Shown one piece after another: positions 1 through 6,356 of a stretch of 13,052 nt of DNA. Source of the stretch: Candidatus Profundicultor aquiphilus (GTDB taxonomy: Bacteria; Atribacterota; Atribacteria; Atribacterales; Caldatribacteriaceae); NCBI GenBank assembly GCA_013314795.1, contig JABUEZ010000029.1, positions 1 through 13,052 of the forward strand. Direction: 5' to 3'. The first letter of the stretch is position 1; every line of letters starts with the position of its first letter. The position numbers were made by a program, and so were the translations under genes. The notes under the pieces are model-generated. The model saw only the letters and a list, made by a program, of their open reading frames with translations, did not search any database and had not been told where the DNA came from.

Positions 1-192
1 TGTTACACCAATACCCATGAAGGCCAGGGTACTGGTTTGAAGGGCTATGGCAAGGACATTCTGCAGAGTAAAAAACTTGGGTGTAGTCATGGCAAAAACC
101 GCAAAGAGGACGATTAACGCCCCAATTACAATGAATCGCTGAATTGCCATGCTGGTTTGCCGTATTTTTGAGACCTGCTGAATTTTTGCCAT
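1..192 (-). CDS. Sugar ABC transporter permease, RbsC-type (N-terminal part, truncated by window edge)
   Basis: This is the first 64 residues of an inner-membrane permease of the ribose/xylose/galactose (CUT2) ABC transporter family; the rest lies beyond position 1. The start is the ATG at 192, preceded by a purine-rich SD (GGGGAGAGG, then AAAAGAA). A short basic, polar N-terminus (MAKIQQVSKIRQTS) is followed by a hydrophobic first membrane segment at about residues 20-37. Then comes the TTPKFFTLQNVLAI stretch, typical of the family just after helix 1, and the start of a second hydrophobic segment. It lies 17 bases downstream of the ATPase gene on the same strand, so the two are surely co-transcribed. 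The family match rests on a short piece plus the neighbour. The sugar cannot be deduced. Confidence 0.85.
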   Translation of the reverse strand, partial: MAKIQQVSKIRQTSMAIQRFIVIGALIVLFAVFAMTTPKFFTLQNVLAIALQTSTLAFMGIGVT

Positions 193-209
193 TTCTTTTC
201 CTCTCCCCT

Positions 210-1718
210 TTATATCGCTCTGGTAACCAGGCCAGTAGCGTAATTAAGGATTTCTTCTTGCGTGGTTTCTTTGGTATTCAGGATACCCATTAGAGAACCT
301 TCATGCAGAACTAGAATTCGATCCGTCATTCCCAAGAGTTCCGGCAGTTCAGAAGAAATCATGATGATGCCGATTCCCTCCCGGGCAAGCTGGTCGATGA
401 GGGTGTAAATGGCGTATTTTGCTCCCACATCGATTCCTCGAGTCGGTTCGTCAAAAATGAGCACCTTTGCATTGCGGAACAACCATTTGGCCACGACCAC
501 TTTTTGCTGATTGCCACCGCTTAGATTTTTCACGATCTGGTATACCGATGGCGTACGGATGTCGAGTTCTTTAATATAGTGTTCAGCGGCTGCCCTTTCC
601 TTGGCGAAGGAGATGACCCCCATGGGGCTTGATACTGCTTCGGTGTTGGCCATGGTGATGTTTTCGCTGAGTAACATCTCTACGGCCAGTCCAGAAAGCT
701 TTCGGTCTTCGGGCAGGTATCCGATGCCAGCATGAATGGCGTCGATAGGGGAGCGAATATCGATTTTTTGCCCGTAGAGGTAAATTTCTCCGCTATCCTT
801 GGGATCCGCGCCGAAGATGATCCGGGCCAGCTCCGTACGCCCTGCGCCCATAAGCCCACCGATGCCGAGGATTTCACCTGCGTAAAGGCAGAAAGAAATG
901 TCCTCTATCACACCGGCCCGGGTAAGATTGCGGACTTCGAAAATGACTCGATCTGTGGGAGTGGAAGTACGGGGTGGGAACTTATGCTCCAGCGTTCTCC
1001 CTACCATTTTACTGACCAGCTCTTCAAGGGTGATTTCGTTGTAATTGTACGTGCCAACGTATTTTCCATCTCGGAGAATGGTGACCCGATCCACGATGTG
1101 TTTGAGTTCTTCCAGACGGTGGGAAATGTAAATGATCCCGGTGCCTTGACTGCGAAGCCGATGGATGACTTTGAAAAGTTCTTCCACTTCTGATTCGGTG
1201 AGCGCTGAAGTTGGTTCGTCCATGATCAGGACATCCGCATTGAGAGAAAGGGCTTTGGCAATTTCCACCATTTGTCTTTTGGAGAGAGGTAGGGCATAAA
1301 CAGGGGTGGTGGGATCGATGTCAACGTGAAGCTGTGCCAGAATTTCTTTGGTATCTCGATTCATTTTCTGGTCGTCTATGTATCCACCAAAACGGAGCGG
1401 TTCGCGGCCGATAAAGATATTTTGAGCAACGGTAAGGTGAGGCATCAGGTTGAGTTCCTGGTAAATAATGCTGATTCCTGCTTGTTGTGCCTCATGAGGG
1501 TTGTGGAAAGCAACCGGTTTCTCTTTGTAGAAAATCGTCCCCTCATCTGGTTGGTAAACACCGCTTAAAATTTTCATCAGGGTTGATTTTCCCGCTCCAT
1601 TTTCGCCAACCAGGGCGTGAATCTCTCCTTTGTAGAGTTCAAAAGAAACCCGATCCAGTGCCAAAACTCCGGGAAATCGCTTGGTTACATTTTCAACTCG
1701 TAACAATTTTTCAGGCAT
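210..1718 (-). CDS. Sugar ABC transporter, duplicated ATP-binding subunit (RbsA/MglA/XylG family)
   Basis: A 502-residue cytoplasmic ATPase that energises import of a monosaccharide through the permease encoded next to it. It has two fused ABC domains, as is usual for CUT2 transporters of about 500 residues. The first has an intact Walker A (GENGAGKST, residues 38-46), a Q-loop (IIYQELNLMPHLT), an LSKRQ-type signature and Walker B (VLIMDEPTSALT). The second has a degenerate P-loop (GGLMGAGRTE), a full signature (NLSGGNQQK) and Walker B (VLIFDEPTRGIDVGAK). Degeneracy of the second Walker A is normal for this family. The start is the ATG at 1718, with only a weak SD (GGTGA at 1725-1729, complement). 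No periplasmic binding protein gene is visible, so ribose, xylose, galactose or another substrate remains open. An AI-2 type (LsrA) importer is also possible. Confidence 0.93.
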   Translation of the reverse strand: MPEKLLRVENVTKRFPGVLALDRVSFELYKGEIHALVGENGAGKSTLMKILSGVYQPDEGTIFYKEKPVAFHNPHEAQQAGISIIYQELNLMPHLTVAQNIFIGREPLRFGGYIDDQKMNRDTKEILAQLHVDIDPTTPVYALPLSKRQMVEIAKALSLNADVLIMDEPTSALTESEVEELFKVIHRLRSQGTGIIYISHRLEELKHIVDRVTILRDGKYVGTYNYNEITLEELVSKMVGRTLEHKFPPRTSTPTDRVIFEVRNLTRAGVIEDISFCLYAGEILGIGGLMGAGRTELARIIFGADPKDSGEIYLYGQKIDIRSPIDAIHAGIGYLPEDRKLSGLAVEMLLSENITMANTEAVSSPMGVISFAKERAAAEHYIKELDIRTPSVYQIVKNLSGGNQQKVVVAKWLFRNAKVLIFDEPTRGIDVGAKYAIYTLIDQLAREGIGIIMISSELPELLGMTDRILVLHEGSLMGILNTKETTQEEILNYATGLVTRAI

Positions 1719-1746
1719 GTTTTTTCACCAACGTCGATTTCATATA

Positions 1747-1765
1747 GGGTATTTTGATGATACCC
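1747..1765. promoter_or_regulatory. Operator-like inverted repeat over the -10 box of the transporter promoter
   Basis: GGGTAT (1747-1752) and ATACCC (1760-1765) form a perfect 6-bp inverted repeat around a 7-base centre. It covers the predicted -10 box and start of transcription of the minus-strand transporter genes. A dimeric repressor bound here would block the polymerase, as is common for sugar transporters. No regulator gene is present in the window, so the identity of the binder is unknown. A short hairpin in the 5' end of the mRNA is an alternative reading. Confidence 0.4.
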
Positions 1766-1786
1766 AACCGTATCGATGAAAGTCAA
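1757..1786 (-). promoter_or_regulatory. Putative promoter of the sugar transporter genes
   Basis: Read on the minus strand, TTGACT (complement of 1781-1786) and TATCAT (complement of 1757-1762) match the sigma-70 -35 and -10 boxes at 5 of 6 positions each, with an 18-base spacer. The predicted transcription start is near 1750, about 32 bases before the ATPase start codon. It is the best match I see in this upstream region. It is a prediction from sequence only. Confidence 0.55.
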
Positions 1787-1862
1787 TGGAATGAACCTCG
1801 GGCGCTCGTTTTTCCATATTTTCGTAATCAAAAGTTACTTGAATCCAGTTTTGGTGAGGATT

Positions 1863-1904
1863 ACAATGCGTTTTTTTTGCGAAACAATGCGAAAATTTTG
1901 CGTG
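1863..1904. repeat. Two tandem 21-bp AT-rich imperfect repeats with TGCG every 10-11 bp
   Basis: Copy 1 (1863-1883) and copy 2 (1884-1904) both begin ACAATGCG and both carry TTTTGCG 12 bases after the repeat starts; 15 of 21 positions are identical. As a result TGCG occurs at 1867, 1878, 1888 and 1899, that is at steps of 11, 10 and 11 bases, one helical turn apart, with A- or T-tracts between. The array lies about 75 to 120 bp upstream of the predicted -35 box of the sugar transporter promoter. Phased A/T tracts suggest intrinsic curvature, and repeated boxes on one face suggest cooperative regulator binding. Both roles are inferred. Confidence 0.5.
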
Positions 1905-2171
1905 CTTTCAACAAAAAATCTTGGTTGACGAGATAGGGGAGGCAAAAGAGAAATCGATTGACCAAAATGAGGATGGCAGTATTCCCATGTCAGAAAAGGG
2001 CAATGGCGCATGTGTCAGGAGGATGGTCAGAATTTTTGAGCCGGAGGTGACTCTCTCTTGGGATGAGGTATCCTACTTTTCAAAGGTGTCAGGAGTGGTA
2101 GGGAGGGGGATAAGGGAGAGGGTTTGAGCGCTTCCGCTTTTGGGAGATATTTATCCTGTGCCTGTAGAGCG

Positions 2172-2200
2172 TTGCAAATTTGGATCAAATGTGGTATATT
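2172..2200 (+). promoter_or_regulatory. Promoter of the ilv-leu operon (extended -10)
   Basis: TTGCAA at 2172-2177 (4 of 6 to the -35 consensus) and TATATT at 2195-2200 (5 of 6 to the -10 consensus) are separated by exactly 17 bases. The -10 box is preceded by TGG at 2192-2194, giving an extended -10 (TGn). Transcription should start near A2207, just ahead of the T-box leader. It is a sequence-based prediction, strongly supported by its spacing to the leader RNA. Confidence 0.7.
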
Positions 2201-2206
2201 TCCCCC

Positions 2207-2458
2207 ACAACGACTTCAAATATCTGAAAAAGCGAGGAAGGGAAGGAGTAAACACTTCCTGAGCAGACAGAGAGCCTGGGTGATGCTGAAAGCAGGTGCC
2301 AGGAGTGTTGAAGCTCGTCCCGGAGTGGCAGGCTGAAAGGGAAGTAGGCTGCACGGAGGTCCTCCGTTAAAGGATTTGAGAGACCCGTTTGTGGGTAAGA
2401 AGGGTGGTACCGCGGGGAATACCCCTCGTCCCTTGGTGGGGCGAGGGGTATTTTGTTA
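2207..2458 (+). ncRNA. T-box riboswitch leader, leucine-specific (specifier CUC)
   Basis: This leader RNA binds tRNA and lets transcription continue only when the tRNA is uncharged. The hallmark T-box AGGGTGGTACCGCG lies at 2401-2414. Its UGGU (2405-2408) pairs with the tRNA acceptor end and a discriminator A. Stem I is visible: the AGTA of the specifier loop (2247-2250), then a perfect AACACU/AGUGUU helix (2251-2256 with 2304-2309), an AGAG bulge and a CCTGG/CCAGG helix (2275-2279 with 2299-2303). After GAA (2310-2312) plus one base comes CUC at 2314-2316. By the usual GAA-N-NNN register this is a leucine codon, read by tRNA-Leu(GAG). Stem III is ACGGAG/CTCCGT (2353-2358 with 2362-2367). The leucine specificity fits the ilv-leu genes downstream. 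The exact 5' end is predicted from the promoter. Confidence 0.95.
2418..2454 (+). terminator. T-box-controlled intrinsic terminator
   Basis: Bases 2418-2432 and 2438-2452 form a 15-bp stem, fully paired if one G-U is allowed, with a 5-base loop, and the stem runs into a TTTT stretch. The competing antiterminator would pair AGGG (2401-2404) with CCCT (2430-2433) and the GCGGGG at 2412-2417 with the 5' half of the terminator stem. This is the standard T-box switch. The stem ends 36 bases before the ilvD start codon. Confidence 0.93.
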
Positions 2459-2488
2459 TCAAAAAAGACCGTAAAGGAGGAAGAGTTG

Positions 2489-4144
2489 ATGAGAAGCGAT
2501 CAGATAAAAGTGGGTGTAGAACGGTGCCCTCACCGGGCGCTCCTTTTTGCTACCGGAGTGACAAGGAAGGCGTTGGCGAGACCCCTGATTGGGATTGCCA
2601 GTGCCTTTTCGGATCTTGTTCCTGGACATATCCATATGCGGGAATTAGAACGGTTTATTGAACGGGGTGTGGAAGCAGGGGGCGGTACTCCCTTTGTGTT
2701 TGGTACCCCGGCCATCTGTGATGGAATTGCCATGGGGCATGAGGGAATGCGTTTTTCACTTCCCAGCCGGGATGTGATTGCCGATGGGGTGGAAGCAGTA
2801 GTCAAGGGCCACGCCTTGGATGGTCTGGTGTTGCTCACTGACTGTGACAAGATTACCCCGGGGATGCTCATGGCAGCGGCAAGGCTTGACCTCCCCACTA
2901 TTGTGGTTACCGCGGGTCCCATGCTTTCGGGGAGATATAAAAAGAAAAAGCTCGCTTTCGTGCGGGACACCTTTGAGGCGGTGGGAAGATACTATAAAGG
3001 AGAATTATCTTTAGAGGAACTTGAGCGGATCGAGATGGAGGCCTGTCCGGGGGGGGGATCTTGTCAGGGATTGTATACCGCCAACACCATGGCCTGTTTG
3101 ACCGAGGCCATGGGGATGAGTTTGCCGTACTGTGCCACGGCGCTGGCGGTTTCAGCGGAAAAGCGGCGAATTGCCTACGAGAGTGGGATGCGGATTGTGG
3201 AACTGGTGCGACAGGGTCTTTCGGCGCGGAAAGTCATGGATGCGGTTTCCATCCGCAACGCCATCAGGATGGATCTGGCGCTGGGGGGTTCCACCAATAC
3301 GGTGTTGCATTTGCTGGCCCTGGCCAAAGAATTGGACCTCGCGGAGATTGCCCTTTCAACCTTTGATGAACTTTCGCGGCAGGTCCCACACCTGGTGATG
3401 CTTGAGCCGGCAGGAGAACTCTATATGGAGGACCTCCACTTTGCCGGGGGAATCCCGGCCATGGCCAAAACCCTGGGGGGGATTCTTGAGGATCACATCA
3501 CCGTTTCTGGAAAATGGGTACGGGAGATTCAGGAATCGGTCGATTTCATCGATCGGGAGGTGATCCGCCCCCTTGATAATCCTCATTCGAAGGAGGGTGG
3601 CATTGCCATTCTCCATGGGTCGCTGGCTCCGGAAGGAGCGGTGGTGAAGCAGTCAGCGGTGCGTCCTGAAATGCGCACCTTCCGGGGGAAAGCGGTGTGC
3701 TTTGATAGTGAAGAGGCGGCCATGGAAGCCATCACCGGTGGTCGGATTGCCAAAGGTTCGGTGATCGTCATCCGGTTTGAGGGACCAAAAGGTGGTCCGG
3801 GGATGCGGGAGATGCTGGCTCCGACTTCGGCTGTGGTGGGAATGGGCCTTGCCGAACACGTGGCGCTGGTTACCGATGGGCGCTTTTCAGGTGGAACCCG
3901 GGGGCCCTGTATCGGCCACATCGCCCCGGAAGCTTTTGCGGGGGGTCCGATTGGGCTGGTGCGGGATGGTGACGAGATCCTCATTGATATTGGCAATCGA
4001 AAACTGGAACTCCTGGTGGAACCTTCCGAGCTGGAAAGACGACGCCGGGAATTTGTGTTGCCACCTGCCCGGTATAACCGGGGGTTACTGGCCCGGTATA
4101 TCCAGTTGGCGCGTTCGGCGTCCGAGGGGGCAGGGATGCGATGA
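2489..4144 (+). CDS. ilvD: Dihydroxyacid dehydratase
   Basis: Converts 2,3-dihydroxyisovalerate and 2,3-dihydroxy-3-methylvalerate to the 2-ketoacids of valine and isoleucine. I chose the ATG at 2489 (551 residues, the usual IlvD length) because AAAGGAGG ends 8 bases upstream. A TTG at 2453 would lie inside the terminator stem. Family motifs in order: VPGHIHM (residues 44-50), TDCDKITPGMLMAA with C119, ACPGGGSCQGLYTANTM with C186 and C192, LGGSTNTVLHL, and DGRFSGGTRGPCIGH with the likely catalytic Ser467. C119 and C192 are the expected Fe-S ligands. The position where many [2Fe-2S] enzymes have a third cysteine reads PGH, as in E. coli IlvD, so an oxygen-labile [4Fe-4S] cluster is inferred. 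First gene of the operon, directly under T-box control. A nine-G run encodes the loop next to the cluster cysteines. Confidence 0.97.
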   Translation: MRSDQIKVGVERCPHRALLFATGVTRKALARPLIGIASAFSDLVPGHIHMRELERFIERGVEAGGGTPFVFGTPAICDGIAMGHEGMRFSLPSRDVIADGVEAVVKGHALDGLVLLTDCDKITPGMLMAAARLDLPTIVVTAGPMLSGRYKKKKLAFVRDTFEAVGRYYKGELSLEELERIEMEACPGGGSCQGLYTANTMACLTEAMGMSLPYCATALAVSAEKRRIAYESGMRIVELVRQGLSARKVMDAVSIRNAIRMDLALGGSTNTVLHLLALAKELDLAEIALSTFDELSRQVPHLVMLEPAGELYMEDLHFAGGIPAMAKTLGGILEDHITVSGKWVREIQESVDFIDREVIRPLDNPHSKEGGIAILHGSLAPEGAVVKQSAVRPEMRTFRGKAVCFDSEEAAMEAITGGRIAKGSVIVIRFEGPKGGPGMREMLAPTSAVVGMGLAEHVALVTDGRFSGGTRGPCIGHIAPEAFAGGPIGLVRDGDEILIDIGNRKLELLVEPSELERRRREFVLPPARYNRGLLARYIQLARSASEGAGMR

Positions 4145-4160
4145 AAGGAGAGTGATCGCA

Positions 4161-5834
4161 TTGAAGATGAAAGGTGCTCAGATTCTCATTGAGCTTTTGA
4201 AACAGGAAGGTGTCGAAGTTGTTTTTGGCTACCCCGGTGGAGCCGTCATCGATATTTACGATGTCCTGTTTGAAACACCGGAAATCCAGCATGTTCTCGT
4301 GCGCCACGAACAGGGTGCAGCCCATGCTGCTGATGGGTATGCCCGAAGCACCGGCAAAGTCGGGGTGTGCATGGCCACCTCTGGCCCTGGGGCCACAAAT
4401 CTGGTTACCGGACTGGCCACGGCCTACATGGACTCGGTGCCGGTAGTGGCCATTACCGGGCAGGTGGGGACGCCCCTCATCGGAAAGGACTCGTTTCAGG
4501 AAGCCGATATCACCGGAATCACCATGCCCATCACCAAGCATAATTTTCTGGTGACCCGGGTGGAAGACCTGGCTACGGTGGTTCGGGAAGCCTTCTATAT
4601 CGCTTCCACCGGCCGACCGGGACCGGTGGTGATCGATATTCCCAAAGATGTGCAGCAGAAGATGACCGAATTCGTGTTGCCGGAGAAGATTAGGATTCCC
4701 GGATATAAGCCCACTTATCGGGGGCACGTCAAGCAAATTGCCCTGGCGGCTTCGGCCATCATGAATGCCAGAAGACCCCTTCTTTACGTGGGAGGTGGAG
4801 TGGTTTCATCCGGTGCATCACCACACCTGGTGGAGCTGGCCGAGAAAGCCGATATCCCGGTGGTGCACACCCTGATGGGGAAAGGGGCCTTTCCCGAGAG
4901 TCACCGCTTGTCGCTGGGGATGCTGGGGATGCATGGGACCTACTGGGCTAATAAGGCGGTGATGAGTTGTGATCTTCTCATCGCTGTTGGGGCTCGCTTT
5001 GACGATCGGGTGACGGGGAGAATCGACAGTTTTGCCCCGCATGCGGAAATCATCCATATCGACATCGACCCGGCAGAGATTGGAAAGAACGTCAAAGCCG
5101 ATATCCCCATTGTGGGTGACGCCCGGATGGTGCTGGCTGAACTCGTGAAGCGCATTGAATCCAAGACGAATCCCGAATGGTGGCAAGAAATCGAGGGATT
5201 CCGGAACGCCTATCGCCCGGTTTACAAAGCGGGTGAAGGAAAGTTGATGCCCAATTATGTCATCCAGGTGATTTACGAGAAAACCCATGGGGAAAATACG
5301 ATTCTGGTCACCGACGTGGGACAGCACCAGATGTGGGCGGCGCAGGTGTACCGCTGTGAAAAACCCCGTACCTGGATCAGTTCGGGAGGGTTGGGAACCA
5401 TGGGATATGGTCTTCCCGCGTCCATCGGGGCCCAGATCGGGAATCCCGACAAAAGGGTGGTGCTGGTAAGTGGTGATGGGAGTATCTTTATGAAAATCCA
5501 GGAACTGGTGACGGCGGTCAACTACTGCTTGCCCATCAAAATCTTCGTGATGAACAATTCCTATCTGGGGATGGTGCGTCAGTGGCAGGGGTGTCTGTAC
5601 AAAGGGCGTTATTCCTGTACCCGGCTCAAGAATCCGGATCTGGTTACTCTGGCCCGGGCCTTTGGTGCAGAGGGCTTGGCGGTGGAGAGGGAAGAAGATC
5701 TGGAATCGACCATCGAAAAGGCGTTGAGCGTCAAGGATAAACCGGTTCTTGTGGACTGTCGGGTGGCGGAGGAAGAAAATGTCCTGCCCTTTGTTCCTCC
5801 CGGAAAGTCCCTGGATGAGATGATTTTGGGGTGA
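4161..5834 (+). CDS. ilvB: Acetolactate synthase (AHAS) large, catalytic subunit
   Basis: Thiamine-diphosphate enzyme joining two pyruvates to acetolactate, or pyruvate and 2-ketobutyrate to acetohydroxybutyrate. The likely start is TTG 4161, 10 bases after GGAG (with GTGATC closer in), giving 557 residues. The ATG at 4167 is too far from the SD, and the GTG at 4152 is too close. VFGYPGGAVIDIYD is followed by RHEQGAAHAADGYAR with catalytic Glu50. The FAD-binding region includes FDDRVTG. The thiamine-diphosphate motif runs from GDGS (residues 438-441) to NN (465-466). VRQWQ after it is typical of AHAS rather than of other family members. It starts 16 bases after ilvD and is followed by its regulatory subunit gene, which also argues against the catabolic AlsS form. 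Confidence 0.96.
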   Translation: MKMKGAQILIELLKQEGVEVVFGYPGGAVIDIYDVLFETPEIQHVLVRHEQGAAHAADGYARSTGKVGVCMATSGPGATNLVTGLATAYMDSVPVVAITGQVGTPLIGKDSFQEADITGITMPITKHNFLVTRVEDLATVVREAFYIASTGRPGPVVIDIPKDVQQKMTEFVLPEKIRIPGYKPTYRGHVKQIALAASAIMNARRPLLYVGGGVVSSGASPHLVELAEKADIPVVHTLMGKGAFPESHRLSLGMLGMHGTYWANKAVMSCDLLIAVGARFDDRVTGRIDSFAPHAEIIHIDIDPAEIGKNVKADIPIVGDARMVLAELVKRIESKTNPEWWQEIEGFRNAYRPVYKAGEGKLMPNYVIQVIYEKTHGENTILVTDVGQHQMWAAQVYRCEKPRTWISSGGLGTMGYGLPASIGAQIGNPDKRVVLVSGDGSIFMKIQELVTAVNYCLPIKIFVMNNSYLGMVRQWQGCLYKGRYSCTRLKNPDLVTLARAFGAEGLAVEREEDLESTIEKALSVKDKPVLVDCRVAEEENVLPFVPPGKSLDEMILG

Positions 5835-5851
5835 AGGAAGGAGGTGCCCTC

Positions 5852-6337
5852 TTGCAACATATCATTTCGGTTTTGGTGGAAAATAAGCCCAGAGTGCTGG
5901 CCCGGGTGGCGTCGCTTTTCGCCCGGCGGGGCTATAACATCGAGAGTTTGGCGGTGGGTCCGACTCAGGATCCGGCCATTTCCCGGATCACCCTGGTGGT
6001 GAATGGGAACGAGGACATCCTGGAGCAGATTACCAAACAGCTCTACAAACTCATCGAAGTGATTAAAGTGGGTGATTTCACCAATACAAGTTACGTGGAC
6101 CGGGAACTGGCCCTCATCAAGGTGAACGCTCCGGCCACCGTGCGTGGGGAGGTGGCGCAGATTGCCGAAATCTTCCGGGCCAGAATCGTGGATATTGAGG
6201 AAAAAAGCCTCACCGTGGAAGTCACCGGCACTCCGGATAAAATCGACGCTCTGGAGCAACTGCTCCGCAAGTACGGCATCATTGAAATGACCCGAACGGG
6301 AAGAATTGCCTTGGCAAGAGGCAGTAAATCGCTATAA
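5852..6337 (+). CDS. ilvN: Acetolactate synthase small, regulatory subunit
   Basis: Regulatory partner of IlvB that raises its activity and confers feedback inhibition, usually by valine. The frame is open from a GTG at 5831, but the textbook SD AAGGAGGTG (5838-5846) sits 5 bases before TTG 5852, which is therefore the better start. That gives 161 residues, the normal size. An N-terminal ACT domain is clear (HIISVLVENKPRVLARVASL, then FARRGYNIESLAVG and the ITLVV strand), followed by the DRELALIKV linker and the C-terminal small-subunit domain. It lies 17 bases after ilvB and 19 before ilvC. The length and C-terminal domain fit the IlvN/IlvH type rather than the short IlvM type. Confidence 0.95.
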   Translation: MQHIISVLVENKPRVLARVASLFARRGYNIESLAVGPTQDPAISRITLVVNGNEDILEQITKQLYKLIEVIKVGDFTNTSYVDRELALIKVNAPATVRGEVAQIAEIFRARIVDIEEKSLTVEVTGTPDKIDALEQLLRKYGIIEMTRTGRIALARGSKSL

Positions 6338-6356
6338 AAAGAGGGAGGTTTTACCT

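Larger units (their letters stand above)
1719..2206. other. Divergent intergenic region without a convincing gene
   Basis: About 490 bases separate the start codon of the leftward transporter genes from the predicted start of the rightward ilv-leu transcript. The left half is AT-rich and holds the transporter promoter, the palindrome and the 21-bp repeats. The right half (about 1930-2150) is purine-rich. It contains short open frames without an SD and a 10-base direct repeat, GTGTCAGGAG, at 2012-2021 and 2086-2095. I see no RNA gene, terminator or recognisable protein there. Confidence 0.6.

Noticed and set aside
1754..1936. 60-codon open frame on the plus strand over the transporter promoter
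   Set aside because: It covers the predicted promoter, the palindrome and the 21-bp repeats, has an atypical AT-rich composition, no SD and no similarity that I recognise.
2012..2095. Direct repeat GTGTCAGGAG at 2012-2021 and 2086-2095
   Set aside because: Only two 10-base copies, 74 bases apart, in a purine-rich stretch with no link to a promoter; this may be chance.
1921..2127. 68-codon open frame in the divergent region (TTG start, internal ATG at 1987)
   Set aside because: There is no SD before either start, no recognisable family, and it lies between two opposed promoters. A gene remnant cannot be excluded, but nothing supports a working gene.
2453..2488. TTG start 12 codons upstream for ilvD
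   Set aside because: This TTG lies at the end of the T-box terminator stem and has no SD. The AAAGGAGG site serves the ATG at 2489.
3777..4160. Upstream extension of the ilvB frame into ilvD
   Set aside because: The added residues are an out-of-frame reading of ilvD. The SD and the normal family length place the start at TTG 4161.
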